A stretch of 64,000 bases of DNA from Bog-473 sp963824195 (GCA_963824195.1 CAWGOJ010000005.1:1-64000), one strand, 5' to 3'; positions 1 to 9,525 are shown, numbered from the stretch's first letter. Made by a program: numbers and translations. Notes: a model not told the origin generated them from the sequence alone.

Positions 1-2076
1 CTGTCGTACTGGAGGGCGGCCGCACGGCTGGCCAACCGTATCGATGTGGTCGACTCACACTTCGCGCCCTACGGACTGCTTCCTGTCCTTACGACGCGCC
101 TCCGTTCGAAGCCCTTGGTCGTCCACTTCCATGGGCCGTGGGCAGAGGAGTCTCGGGTCGCGGGCCAGCGGAGCGGCGTGATCCTGTCGGTCAAGCGCTT
201 GATGGAGGCCGCTCTCTACAGACGCGCTACCAGACTCGTCACGCTCTCCGAGGCTTTCAAGGCAATCTTGGTAGAGCGTTACCGCGTGGATCCTTCTCGC
301 GTGGAGGTGATCCCCCCGGGCGTCGACCTGGACCGCTTCCGCCCGGGCGACAAATTCCGGACCCGACGGCATCTGGGGCTCTCAGACGACGCCTTCGTAG
401 CCGTGGTGGCACGCCGTCTAGATCGGGACGCCCGGCGAATGGGGCTCGACACCCTCCTCGTAGCGTGGAGGCAGCTGGTCGAGGCAGTTCCAGGCGCCAC
501 CCTGCTCGTGATCGGTGACGGTTCGGCTCGGGGTGACCTCCAGGACCTGGCTCGCGAAGTGAACATCTCCGGTTCGGTGCGGTTTCAGGGCAGGGTGGAC
601 GACGTTGACCTTGTCAGTGCTTATCAGGCGGCAGACGTGAGCGTCGTCCCGAGCATCGCGCTCGAGGGATTCGGCCTGGTGACCCTCGAGTCCCTGGCCT
701 GTGGGACACCAGTCGTGGTGACCGACTGCGGGGGGCTGCCCGAAGCGGTGGCCGGTCTGGACGCTTCGTTGATTGTGCAATCGAGGAGCGTGGGGGCATT
801 GGCCGAACGCCTAACTGCGGCGGCCAGAGGCGCATTGCCCGACCGCCAGGCCTGCAGGTCCTATGCCGATGGGTTCAGCTGGTCAGCTTGCGCTCGGGCC
901 AACCAAGCGGTCTACGACCGGGCTCTGGACCCGCGCCCACGGGTCGTGTTCCTCGATCATGTGGGCCGCCTCTCGGGCGGTGAGTTGGCCTTGGCCCGGC
1001 TCGTGGAAAACCTGGACGTCGACGCCCACGTGATCCTGGGGGAGGATGGCCCACTCGCGGAACGGTTTCAGAAGGCTGGAGCAGAGGTGGAGGTGCTTCC
1101 GCTCGCACCGATCGCCCGTGATCTCCGGCGGGACCAGGTGGGTGCGCGACCCAAGGCGGCTCTGGCCTCGGCACGCTATGTGGCCACCCTGACCCGAAGG
1201 TTGAGGCTGCTGCGGCCCGATCTTGTCCACGCCAACTCGCTCAAGTCTTCCCTGTACGGGGGCCTGGCCGCCCGGGCCGCCGGCGTGCCACTCGTGGTAC
1301 ATCTCCGTGATCGCCTGGCCTCCGACTACCTCCCGCCTCCTGCCCTTCGCGTGGCCCAGGGAACCATCCGTCACTTAGCCTCCGGGCTGATCACCAACTC
1401 CACCTCGACCCTGGAGACCGTCTCGCGCAGGCCAGGGCACTTCGCGGTCGTTCCCTCGGGGATCCCCGCTTCCTGGTGCACTCGCCCTACTCCGGACCGG
1501 TTGGCGCGGCCTGGACCTCTTCGTGTCGGCATGGTCGGGCGGATCGCTTCCTGGAAGGGCCAGCATGTCTTCCTCGCAGCCTTCGCCGAGGCGTTCCCAG
1601 ACGGCGGAGCGGAGGCGGTCATAGTCGGGTCGGCGCTCTTCGGGGAGGAGGCATATGGGAAGGAGCTCGGCCGGCTCGTAAGGGATCTCGGAATTGTCAG
1701 CGCAGTTCGGTTTTCCGGTTTCAGTGACGATGTCTGGGAGGAGCTCTCCATGCTCGACATCCTGGTACACGCCTCCACCGTTCCTGAGCCCTTTGGCCAG
1801 GTCGTGCTGGAGGGAATGGCTGCCGGCTTGCCTGTGATTGCAGCCCGGGCGGGAGGCCCCGCCGAGCTCATAACCGATGGGATCGATGGCCTGCTCTTTA
1901 CTCCGGGGCGATCCGACGAGCTGGCGACAACGCTGCGGGTGTTGGCCGAGGACCCGCTGCGCCGCCAGGAGTTGGGCCAGAATGCGCGGAAACGAGCGAC
2001 CTCCATGACCGTTGAAGCTTCGGCCGCCGCGGTCCTCGAACTCTACGGGCGCGTCCTCGGCCGGAGGCTATCCTAG
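1..2076 (+). CDS. Tandem GT4-GT4 glycosyltransferase fusion, 5' partial
   Basis: The reading frame is open from base 1, so the start lies outside the window; the first in-window start codon is GTG at 46. The visible part has two consecutive GT-B glycosyltransferase family 4 halves. The first carries the nucleotide-sugar region PPGVDLDRF near residue 90 (counted from 46) and an E-x7-E motif, EGFGLVTLE, near residue 207. The second restarts near residue 300 and carries EPFGQVVLE near residue 580. GT4 retaining enzymes normally have one such unit of 350-400 residues, so this is a two-enzyme fusion that could add two consecutive sugars on the cytosolic face of the membrane. The stop abuts the ATG of the next gene, suggesting co-translation with the asparagine synthetase. 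Sugar and acceptor cannot be told. Confidence 0.85.
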   Translation: MSYWRAAARLANRIDVVDSHFAPYGLLPVLTTRLRSKPLVVHFHGPWAEESRVAGQRSGVILSVKRLMEAALYRRATRLVTLSEAFKAILVERYRVDPSRVEVIPPGVDLDRFRPGDKFRTRRHLGLSDDAFVAVVARRLDRDARRMGLDTLLVAWRQLVEAVPGATLLVIGDGSARGDLQDLAREVNISGSVRFQGRVDDVDLVSAYQAADVSVVPSIALEGFGLVTLESLACGTPVVVTDCGGLPEAVAGLDASLIVQSRSVGALAERLTAAARGALPDRQACRSYADGFSWSACARANQAVYDRALDPRPRVVFLDHVGRLSGGELALARLVENLDVDAHVILGEDGPLAERFQKAGAEVEVLPLAPIARDLRRDQVGARPKAALASARYVATLTRRLRLLRPDLVHANSLKSSLYGGLAARAAGVPLVVHLRDRLASDYLPPPALRVAQGTIRHLASGLITNSTSTLETVSRRPGHFAVVPSGIPASWCTRPTPDRLARPGPLRVGMVGRIASWKGQHVFLAAFAEAFPDGGAEAVIVGSALFGEEAYGKELGRLVRDLGIVSAVRFSGFSDDVWEELSMLDILVHASTVPEPFGQVVLEGMAAGLPVIAARAGGPAELITDGIDGLLFTPGRSDELATTLRVLAEDPLRRQELGQNARKRATSMTVEASAAAVLELYGRVLGRRLS

Positions 2077-3873
2077 ATGTGCGGCGTATGTGGGATGGCG
2101 GGCGGTTCCCAAGAGGAACGCAGGTGGTTCGTCACCGCCAGCACCGAGTCCCTTTCCCACCGCGGTCCGGACGCCCACGGGATAAAGGTTCTCGATGGAG
2201 CTGTGCTCGGCCACACCCGGCTCCGAATCCTTGATCTTTCCGAAGCCGCGGACCAGCCGATGTCGTGCCGGAACGGAACCCTCTGGTGCTCTTACAACGG
2301 CGAGGTCTACAACTTCCATGATCTACACCGTGAGCTCTCAGCCGCCGGACACCGTTTCGAGACCTCCTCCGACACGGAGGTCGTCCTGAAGGGCTTTGAC
2401 GAGTGGGGCACGCGAGTCTTTTCTCGCCTCCGGGGGATGTTCGCGGTCGCTGTCTGGGACAACCGCACCCGCACTCTGGTGCTGGCCCGTGACGGCTTGG
2501 GGATCAAGCCGATGTACTATCGACCGCTAGGCGACGCGGTCGCCTTCGCCTCGGAACTGCGGAGCCTACGCCGATCCGGAGACCGTCTGGATTCCCTGTC
2601 GATCTCCCGGTACCTGCGCCTGGGTTGGGTCCCTGGGCCTCGGACCATCGTGGAGGGGATTTTCGAACTGTTGCCCGGGAGCTTCCTTTGTTGGCAGGCC
2701 GGGCGAACAACGGTGGAATCCTGGACCGTGCCTGAACCAAACTCGCCCCGCGGAACCAGCGCGCCCGAAGTGGGTGAGGCTATGGCAGAAGCGGTGGCGA
2801 TGCATCTCGTGTCGGACGTGCCCGTAGGCGTGTTTCTGTCAGCTGGCGTCGATTCCGCCCTCGTCGCCACGCTGGCCGCTCGAGCCGGCGGCCGTCTGAG
2901 GAGCTTCACCATCGGGTTCCCCGGTCCCAAGGACGAGACCCCCGCCGCCGCAGCCTTGGCTCGTCGCCTTGGTCTTCCGCACGACATCGTGGCAGTGTCC
3001 GGCCCGGAAGTGACGGGATCGGTCGATCGGATCGTCGGCGACCTCGATCAGCCCTCAGTAGACGGGGTCAATTCCTGGGTCATCTCCAAAGCTGTCCGCG
3101 AGGCGGGCATCACCGTGGCGCTCTCGGGGCTCGGAGGCGACGAGATCTTCGGCTCATACTCGACATTTTGGCACGTACCTCGCCTGGCCCGGTTGGGCGC
3201 CGCGGCTCGTCACGCTCCCCCCAAGCTACGTGAGGGGCTGCCTGTTCTGGCCGCAGCACTCCCTGGCTTTGCCCATTCCCGCCAGAGGAGGGCGCTCGAG
3301 GCAGTGGCAAAGGGAGGCTCTGACACGGCTTACGCCGCGGTCCGCGGCCCGCTCGGGGAAGGAGAGCTCGCGTGGCTCCGTGGGGGTCCGACGGAGCAAG
3401 TGGACCTCGGTATCGTCGAATCCGAGGACGTGGGAGAACTCGAAGCGTCGAACTACCTCCCCTTTCAGCTCCTGCGCGACACCGACGCCATGTCCATGGC
3501 TCATTCCCTCGAGGTTCGGGTGCCGTTGCTGGACTCGACCGTCGTGTCATTCGGGAGCGCACTCCGCCGTTCGCACCCTGCTGTGCCTGGCGGGGTGAAG
3601 CCGCTGGTGGCCGAAGCCGTGGACCCGCAACTCAAAGAGGTCGCACTGCGCCCCAAGGAGACATTTACCCTTCCCTTCGACAGGTGGCTCCGCGAGGAGT
3701 TGGCCGACTGGTCCGCCGAGGCCCTAACGGCTGTCTCATATCAGGGGCTGGGCCTGAGAACCGACCGCCTCGAAACCTTCCGGCGGCGCTTCGTGGCCGG
3801 TCATGTCAATTGGCGTGCCGTTTGGGCTCTCGCCGTCCTGGGATGCTGGATCAACAAGGCGGGACTCGGGTGA
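2077..3873 (+). CDS. asnB: Asparagine synthetase (glutamine-hydrolysing)
   Basis: The product has 598 residues, close to the usual AsnB length. It begins MCGVCGMAG, leaving Cys2 as the N-terminal nucleophile of the class II glutaminase half; RGPDAHG near residue 30 and SYNGEVYN near residue 73 are the usual glutamine-site segments. The synthetase half has the ATP pyrophosphate-loop motif LSAGVDSAL near residue 254. The enzyme transfers glutamine-derived ammonia to an ATP-activated carboxylate, normally aspartate. The ATG directly follows the stop of the upstream glycosyltransferase. AsnB paralogues in glycan loci often amidate uronic acids or amino-acid substituents, so the substrate here could be a glycan rather than free aspartate; that is inference. 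Asparagine-synthetase-like lasso cyclases are an alternative family, disfavoured by the intact glutaminase half. Confidence 0.9.
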   Translation: MCGVCGMAGGSQEERRWFVTASTESLSHRGPDAHGIKVLDGAVLGHTRLRILDLSEAADQPMSCRNGTLWCSYNGEVYNFHDLHRELSAAGHRFETSSDTEVVLKGFDEWGTRVFSRLRGMFAVAVWDNRTRTLVLARDGLGIKPMYYRPLGDAVAFASELRSLRRSGDRLDSLSISRYLRLGWVPGPRTIVEGIFELLPGSFLCWQAGRTTVESWTVPEPNSPRGTSAPEVGEAMAEAVAMHLVSDVPVGVFLSAGVDSALVATLAARAGGRLRSFTIGFPGPKDETPAAAALARRLGLPHDIVAVSGPEVTGSVDRIVGDLDQPSVDGVNSWVISKAVREAGITVALSGLGGDEIFGSYSTFWHVPRLARLGAAARHAPPKLREGLPVLAAALPGFAHSRQRRALEAVAKGGSDTAYAAVRGPLGEGELAWLRGGPTEQVDLGIVESEDVGELEASNYLPFQLLRDTDAMSMAHSLEVRVPLLDSTVVSFGSALRRSHPAVPGGVKPLVAEAVDPQLKEVALRPKETFTLPFDRWLREELADWSAEALTAVSYQGLGLRTDRLETFRRRFVAGHVNWRAVWALAVLGCWINKAGLG

Positions 3874-4189
3874 GCGCCCCTGCGGCGCAACGGAGTATGA
3901 GACGACACCGGAGGGCTAACGGGAACAGCCGACAACCCCCACGCGGCTGACGTCGGACGTGCCAGACGTTGCGATAGCTCTGCACTGAGAAGTCAGGGTC
4001 GACGATGCACCAGGGCAGACATGCGGGCCCCATCCGAGTTCGCTTTGGGTGGCCGACCAACCAGCTTCAGCTCCTCACTCCCACAGCGATTCGGCCGATC
4101 AACGGATCCGGTCAAAGTCCTACAGGACGATCCTGACGACGCATGGCACGTGCGTCAGGTAGTCGGCGATGTGGCGCAACTGGAGTGGT

Positions 4190-4413
4190 CCTCATTGCCA
4201 ACCGGATGCGAGACGCAACGCCAAGAGCGCAGCCGGTTGCCATGCAGTCGGCCAATACCGCTACGGCCAGCACGGCGCAGCAAGAGACGCGACCGCGATG
4301 TCGCCGAGGACCAAGCCGAACGAACGGTGATCGACCGCATCGTAGAGCTACGCCATTCAGGCCAGAGCTACCGGTTAATCGCCGCGACGCTAGACGCCGA
4401 GGAACTGAGTCCC
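4190..4413 (+). pseudogene. Serine recombinase remnant, frameshifted
   Basis: Two frames together read like the middle of a large serine recombinase. One gives a segment of the type K-x-A-A-G ... VGQYRYG at about 4219-4260. After a shift, a second gives ERTVIDRIVELRHSGQSYRL followed by IAATLDAEELSP at about 4315-4413. These match the pattern 'KRAxG..VG.xPYGY ... EQAVIARIxELRxxGLSYRxIAxxLNxEG' well known in this family. No catalytic N-terminal domain and no intact C-terminus is visible, so this is a decayed fragment. It overlaps the 3' end of the convergent FkbM gene by about 25 bases. Bases 3874-4189 upstream hold no recognisable gene. Confidence 0.6.
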
Positions 4414-5376
4414 CAAAGCGCCTGTCACTGTGGTGATCGTACGCTCGACGGGTGTGAAAAGGGCGTGGGATCGCAATGTCGCCAGCTGGTCAACGTCACC
4501 TGGCTGCGATTGCCGCACCGAGTAATCGTGATCGACCAAGGTCTCGTACGCCGCAGCACCGCCTTCGCCATGAAGCTCGATCAGCCAGGTCGGTCGAACT
4601 TCGTCGAGAAGCCTCGTCGCTGCTGGAATGACGATTCCCTCGGCTCCTTCGATGTCCATCAGCACCAGTTGCGGTGGCGCATGGTCATTGAGGAGCGCAT
4701 CGAGCGGTACCGCCGGCACTGTCCGATCGCCGCTCTCGCGGATCCGGCCGAGCGCGCTGTTCGAGTCGAACCGTACGTTGTGCGTCCGATCGGAGACAGC
4801 CGCCTCGATCACCTCGACGGTCAGGCTGTTGAGTGCGAGATTGCGGCGGAGGCGTTCCACGTTGGCTGGATCTGGCTCCACCGCGAGATGATGCCCAGTC
4901 GGGGACAGCGCACCTGCGGTGATGACGTAGTAACCGATGTGGGCGCCGACATCCCACATCGACATTCCGTCTCGAAGGATGTGCGGAAGCAAGTTATGAA
5001 TCCACGGCTCATAGGTGCCGGCGATCAAGCGTCGCTCGTCGCTCGCCATGTCGACTTGGATCGGTTGTCCACGGGCCGGCCCTCGCCCGATCTTGCCCTC
5101 AGCCAGCCCCGTTCTGGGCGCTTCGGTGAGCGCATCGCGCAAGAGGTTGCGGATGCGCGGGTAGCGGTTGGCGATGAGAAGGGCGCGCTCAGGCACAAAC
5201 GGCATTGCTGTCGTAAGGACTCGGCGAACCACGCCCCAATCGTAGCTCTTGATCAATCGCCGAATCGTTTCGCCGCCCGCATTCTCACCACGATGGATCC
5301 AGCAACTGACAGGTCCCCATTTGCCTTGACCAACCGAGGACCAGACTGGGTGGCGATCCTCGTCGGTAACCGTCAC
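4390..5376 (-). CDS. FkbM-family SAM-dependent methyltransferase
   Basis: The product has 328 residues with a Rossmann-like methyltransferase core. SAM-binding motif I, MWDVGAHIGYY, lies at residues 140-150, followed by VEPDP near 166 (acidic ribose-binding position) and LVLMDIEGAEG near 235; this trio is typical of FkbM O-methyltransferases, which act on polyketides and glycans. The first ~40 residues look unlike the family, so the true start may be further in. The 3' end is odd: the stop lies inside the serine-recombinase remnant on the other strand, so the last residues may come from foreign sequence. The gene stands between glycosyltransferases, consistent with capping or decorating a glycan. 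Confidence 0.8.
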   Translation of the reverse strand: MTVTDEDRHPVWSSVGQGKWGPVSCWIHRGENAGGETIRRLIKSYDWGVVRRVLTTAMPFVPERALLIANRYPRIRNLLRDALTEAPRTGLAEGKIGRGPARGQPIQVDMASDERRLIAGTYEPWIHNLLPHILRDGMSMWDVGAHIGYYVITAGALSPTGHHLAVEPDPANVERLRRNLALNSLTVEVIEAAVSDRTHNVRFDSNSALGRIRESGDRTVPAVPLDALLNDHAPPQLVLMDIEGAEGIVIPAATRLLDEVRPTWLIELHGEGGAAAYETLVDHDYSVRQSQPGDVDQLATLRSHALFTPVERTITTVTGALGTQFLGV

Positions 5377-5977
5377 GGTTGAGGCCGAGGCCGTCGGTCA
5401 TAGCGGGCGAAACCTACAGCGCACTCCATCGAACTGTTATGGCAGCCGTATGGTCGTCCGAGTTAGGGGCCGGAAGTTCGAAGAGTGTACGAGAGTTCTC
5501 CAACGAGCCAATGTCGCGATGGGTCTGGACGGATGTGCAGTTCCGATCGCTGTTCTCGTGGAACCTGGTCCCGCGCCGCGGACTCGGTATGGCTCAGATC
5601 GGCCCGTTCGTGACAGACCGTCGGGGCCGCCCTGCAGCGGTGATCGGCCAACGGAGAGCATACTAGAGTGGGCCGCCGTCGGGGGAGTGGCCCACCAGGG
5701 ACATCGCGTCTTCCCTACTCGTCGGTGAGTGCGCCGGCTGTCCGTTCGGGCTGCCTTCCCAGAAAATCGCTTGATTGGCGCGACTCTGCGCTCCAAGCTG
5801 TAGAGGCCCGAATCTCTTGTTTCAGTTGCGGAAAGATCTCGTTCCGTTGTCGGGACTGAGAAGCGGAAATTGCGGGTAGCTATTGTCTGGATCCATAGCC
5901 GAACGTTTGCACAATTTCCTCGTCCACCGCGCACATCTCACCCGGAAAGACGCCTGTTACATGGAGCTCCTAAACAA
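5377..5977. other. Intergenic region, no gene recognised
   Basis: About 600 bases separate the minus-strand FkbM gene from the plus-strand GT4. Several short open frames exist on both strands, but none shows family motifs, a good ribosome binding site or consistent codon use. Both flanking promoters should lie here; I could not place a convincing one. The GT4 frame can be extended upstream to a TTG at 5870, but those residues do not look like GT4 sequence. Confidence 0.4.
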
Positions 5978-7174
5978 GTGAAACAGAGTGTTGCGTCGAC
6001 GGATGTCGGCAACGGTGCCATCGATCAACCGGGCGCAGTAGCGATCGTTCACGACTACTTGACCCAGAGGGGCGGAGCGGAGAGGGTGGTGCTAGCGATG
6101 CACCGCGCGTTCCCCGCGGCGCCAATCTACACCTCCCTGTACGAGCCCGATCTCACGTTTCCGGAATTTCGCGACGTCGATGTACGGGCGTCCTACTTGA
6201 ATCGTTCCCAATTCTTGAGGCGGCACCATCGGCTCGCGCTACCTCTCCTGGCCCATGCCTTCTCCAAGATCGAGGTCGACGAGAAGATCGTGCTCTGCAG
6301 CTCGAGTGGTTGGGCTCACGGGATCCACGCCACGGGGACGAAACTCGTCTACTGCCACTGCCCGGCCCGCTGGCTTTACAAGAGGGCCGATTACTTTCGC
6401 AAGAGCCGGGACCCCCGGAATGAGAGGCGGCACCCTGCAACCTCTCTGGACGAGATCCACACCTCGTTCGTCTTCGGAAACTCCCTTTCTGCTGTCACGC
6501 CGATTCTTCGGCGATGGGATCGCAGGGCGGCGGCCAGCGCGAGCGCGTACTACACGAACTCCTCAGCGGTCTCGGACGAGATCTCGTCGGTGTACGGGAT
6601 ACAGGCGCTCATCATCCCTCCGCCTGCTCCGTGCGCGATCGATGGTCCGTCGGAGAAGCCGCGCACCGTGGCAAAGGACGGATTCTTGCTGGTGGTCTCA
6701 CGCCTCCTCCCGTACAAGAATCTCGATCGACTTTTCGGTGTGTTCGCGGAACGCCCTGACCTGGAACTGGTCGTCGTCGGAACCGGACCTCTCCTGAAGA
6801 ACTTGCAGCAAACGGCCACGCGTAATATCGAGCTGCTCGGCAACGTGAATGATCGCGAGCTTCGCTGGCTCTACGGACACTCTCGCGCGTTGATCGCCCC
6901 CGCCTTCGAGGACTACGGGCTCACGCCACTGGAGGCCGCAAGCTTCGGAAAGCCGACTCTCGCGCTGAGGAAGGGAGGATACTTGGACACCGTCTCAGAG
7001 GGTACGTCCGGTTACTTCTTTGAGGACCTGGACGTGTGGTCCATTTCGGGTGCGATCGACAAACTGAGCGAGAATCCGTTGAACAGCGACGACATTCGGG
7101 GCCATGCATCCCGGTTCTCCGAAGAACGATTCGTCAGCACGCTGAGACAGAAGGTCTCGAGGCATTTGACCTGA
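5978..7174 (+). CDS. GT4 glycosyltransferase (mannosyltransferase-like)
   Basis: This is a family 4 GT-B glycosyltransferase of about 398 residues. The N-terminus reads AIVHDYLTQRGGAERVV, the usual acceptor-side opening, followed by VYCHCPARWLY, a segment typical of mannosyl/rhamnosyltransferases of the WbaZ type. The donor-side half contains VVSRLLPYKNLDRL and the E-x7-E motif EDYGLTPLE. I chose the GTG at 5978 because GGAG lies about 12 bases upstream and the family sequence starts soon after. A TTG at 5870 would add 36 residues unlike the family. It probably adds a hexose to a lipid-linked glycan in the cytosol. No operon partner follows. Confidence 0.8.
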   Translation: MKQSVASTDVGNGAIDQPGAVAIVHDYLTQRGGAERVVLAMHRAFPAAPIYTSLYEPDLTFPEFRDVDVRASYLNRSQFLRRHHRLALPLLAHAFSKIEVDEKIVLCSSSGWAHGIHATGTKLVYCHCPARWLYKRADYFRKSRDPRNERRHPATSLDEIHTSFVFGNSLSAVTPILRRWDRRAAASASAYYTNSSAVSDEISSVYGIQALIIPPPAPCAIDGPSEKPRTVAKDGFLLVVSRLLPYKNLDRLFGVFAERPDLELVVVGTGPLLKNLQQTATRNIELLGNVNDRELRWLYGHSRALIAPAFEDYGLTPLEAASFGKPTLALRKGGYLDTVSEGTSGYFFEDLDVWSISGAIDKLSENPLNSDDIRGHASRFSEERFVSTLRQKVSRHLT

Positions 7175-7593
7175 AGCCAGGTGCGCACGGATGAGTAGGC
7201 GGGCGCGGTAGCAGCCATATATTCCTTATCGCTATCGCCCCGGTGGCGAGGCAGCTGCGCCGCGGTAGTCAGGGCTGACAGATGCCGCCCGAGCGTTCAT
7301 GGGCTCCGCCGCGTAACCGAAGACGCTGGCGGAGATGGGAGGATGACCGATCAGGGTTCGTGATCGTTGCCCGTGCGGGCTTTGCCGCGGCATCAAAGCT
7401 CAAGAAGTGGGTGCGACGAGGGATGTCAGCAGCGGAAGCAGCATCTTGATGACCAAGCAAAACGTTTAAGGGCTGGGCATCGACGGCTCTCGAATTCTTC
7501 GAAGGCCTGGAAGGGCAATTGCTGTCTTCGCAAGCAGCCCGGAAAGAGGAGTGACGGAATAGCCGGGTCGCCCCGCTTTGTTACGACTCATGG
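7175..7593. other. Intergenic region, no gene recognised
   Basis: About 420 bases follow the GT4 gene. Short frames occur on both strands, but none has recognisable motifs or a plausible start. Together with the broken gene next to it, this looks like decayed sequence. Confidence 0.4.
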
Positions 7594-8110
7594 TCATGTG
7601 CGCGCACCCGAGGGACAGATGCCGATGATCCGCGTGTACCAGTCGTCCGCGAACCAGAACCAACCGTTCTTGGCCCCGACTGCGCCCTGGCGATCGAAGC
7701 AACTTTCATCCACACCCGAGCCAGGCAACGGAGGATTGAGCGTTTGCACGAGTTCGCCCTATCGTATTCCTGAAGTGATCCCATGCTGGCGCTGGTGCTG
7801 AAGAGCGTCGTCACGTCAACCAAGCCCGCGGAACTGTTCACGGCAAAGCCGAAGGGTTCCGGAAACTCGTTCGTGTCGTCGTTCGGGAGCGTGTCGATCG
7901 GATCCGTCGTCCATGCTGCACTCGGCCATCCCGAGGGTGTCGGCGACGAGTTGAACTTGATCAGCGTCATGCCCATCGATTCCCAGTTGCCCCAAACTGA
8001 GCTGTCGTCAGTGTCGCTGGACGAGAAGCCTGACACGTAGATGGCATTGCCCTCCACGTCGACCCTGCGCACGTCCACGAGTCCGGGGGCAAGCCGTAGC
8101 TGACGGCACT
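7594..8110 (-). pseudogene. Remnant of an exported repeat or beta-propeller-like protein
   Basis: The minus strand carries a protein-like stretch beginning near 8078 with VDVEGNAIYVSGFSSSDTDD and continuing through EPFGFAVNSSAGLVDVTTLF. It then changes frame near 7740 into ...GWFWFADDWYTRIIGICPSG, ending at a TGA at 7594-7596. Residue use (Ser, Thr, Gly, aromatic, few charges) suggests a secreted domain; 'VDVEGNAIYVSGF' resembles SBBP-type propeller repeats. A third frame upstream of 8078 (EYGSAVSYGL) looks like the preceding part, so at least two frameshifts are needed and the N-terminus is missing. I therefore call it a broken gene fragment; its original function is unknown. Confidence 0.45.
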
Positions 8111-8131
8111 GCCGTATTCAGGCGTGCCGCC

Positions 8132-9271
8132 TCAGGCCGACGCCGGGGGCTGCGGGTTCAGGACGGCGCGGGGCGGCAGGCCGGCCACCCGGCGTGCCCG
8201 GGCGCGGATCCCGTGCCCGAGGAAGGGGGTAGCAAAGAGGATCTTGGCGCGCCGGGCCCGGGCGTCGGTCAGCGCGTACCTGAGCCGCCAGCCGGGCAGT
8301 TCGAGATTTGTCAGCGGCCAGGTGACCGAGAGGAGCCGGCGCATGGCGTCGCCCCGCCGACCCCGGGTGGGCAGGGGGAACAGGCCGGCCGGTGCGTCCA
8401 GGCCGGCCCGGCGGGCCATCTCCAGGGCGGCGCCCACCACCGTCACGCACTGTGCGGCCCCGGCCACGGCGCGCACACGGTCCCAGTCGACGGCGGCGCC
8501 GTGCGTCGTGGCGGCGCCGACGATCATCGCCAGGTCGGCCATCCATACGAGCCGCACGAACCGGTGGTGCGGCCCCCCGGCGTGGGCGGCCAGCATGACC
8601 AGTTCCTCGGCGAGGGGCAACCCGAATGCCGACGTGCCCGCGCACTCCAGCGGCTGGCGCATCGCCCACAACGTGCCGGGATCGAGCGCCGTCACCCGTT
8701 GCGACGCGCCCTCCAGCGCGTAGTGCACCTCCAGGAAGAACGAGGGCACCTCGCGGTGGGTCAGCACGGTGGCGTTGGTGTCGCGCCCTCCGGGGCGGCC
8801 GACCCGCCATCCGGCGTGGCCCAGAACGTCGAGGGCGCGCCGGTGATCGGCTTGGGGCAGGAGCAGGTCGATGTCGTCCATGGGCCGCAAGCCGGGCTCT
8901 GGGTAGCGGGCAGCCACCGCGGGCCCCTTGAAGACGACCGGCTCCAGCTCGGCGTCGGTCAGCGGCTGCACCGCGAGAGCGACGGCCCTCGGGAGCAGGA
9001 GCAGCGCCTCCATCCTGGAGGCGTCGGCCACGCCGCCGAGTGCGACCCCGTCGGGCCCGAGGGCGTCGAGCGAGCCCGCCGCGCCGAGCGCCCGCCACAA
9101 CAGCGGGCCGATGCGTTGCTCCGAGCCGGCGGACACCGCCCAGCCGATGTCGGCCCCTCCGGCGAGGGCACGCCGGAGAGAGGCCGGATCGGGATCCCGG
9201 CGGCAGGCTTCCCACAAGAGTGTCGCCGTCTGCTCGGTGACGGTGGTCGCCGGCACTGCGTCGTCGCGCAT
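8132..9271 (-). CDS. Nucleotidyltransferase-fold family protein (NTP_transf_5 type)
   Basis: The product has 379 residues from the ATG at 9271; an in-frame ATG at 9373 would add 34 Arg-rich residues that do not look conserved. The core segment FKGPAVAARYPEPGLRPMDD followed by IDLLL is the signature of the NTP_transf_5-like family: a K-G start, an R-P-M-x-D-x-D acidic pair for metal, and alternating hydrophobic strands. Family members sit beside HprK-like kinases and PqqD-like proteins, sometimes in lasso-peptide loci, but their reaction is largely undetermined. Here the gene is divergent from exactly those partners (9526-11252). A role in modifying the same substrate with a nucleotide is inference. 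Confidence 0.75.
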   Translation of the reverse strand: MRDDAVPATTVTEQTATLLWEACRRDPDPASLRRALAGGADIGWAVSAGSEQRIGPLLWRALGAAGSLDALGPDGVALGGVADASRMEALLLLPRAVALAVQPLTDAELEPVVFKGPAVAARYPEPGLRPMDDIDLLLPQADHRRALDVLGHAGWRVGRPGGRDTNATVLTHREVPSFFLEVHYALEGASQRVTALDPGTLWAMRQPLECAGTSAFGLPLAEELVMLAAHAGGPHHRFVRLVWMADLAMIVGAATTHGAAVDWDRVRAVAGAAQCVTVVGAALEMARRAGLDAPAGLFPLPTRGRRGDAMRRLLSVTWPLTNLELPGWRLRYALTDARARRAKILFATPFLGHGIRARARRVAGLPPRAVLNPQPPASA

Positions 9272-9487
9272 GCGCTTATCATGGCGCCCCGCGGACCGGA
9301 CCAGGCGAGCCGGCCGGGGCGGAACGGGCCGCACTTCGGCGCGGGCCCGCCCCCGGCGCTCCGCCACGGCCATAGCAAAACCTCCACCGTGGGGGCACAG
9401 TAGGCGGCGTGTTCATTCGTTCCCGCGGCGAACGGGCTGGCCGCAGACTGGCCGGGCGTCGGTGGGGCGCTGCAAGACCGAGGACAG

Positions 9488-9493
9488 TAGGGT
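9488..9493 (+). promoter_or_regulatory. Possible -10 element for the Tat-protein/kinase/PqqD unit
   Basis: TAGGGT fits the loose actinobacterial TANNNT -10 pattern and lies 33 bases before the ATG at 9526, in the divergent spacer after the nucleotidyltransferase gene. I see no clear -35. This is only a sequence match. Confidence 0.25.
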
Positions 9494-9525
9494 CTCGAAT
9501 TGGCGAGTCAAGAACGGTGGACGAT

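Noticed and set aside
2077..3873. AsnB read as a lasso-peptide cyclase linked to the PqqD/kinase cassette
   Set aside because: The N-terminal Cys glutaminase half is intact, the gene abuts a glycosyltransferase, and the cassette is 4 kb away with no lasso protease in the window.
4021..5382. A 453-codon plus-strand frame opposite the FkbM gene
   Set aside because: It is antisense to a clear methyltransferase and shows no family features except the short recombinase-like piece at its start, which is reported separately.
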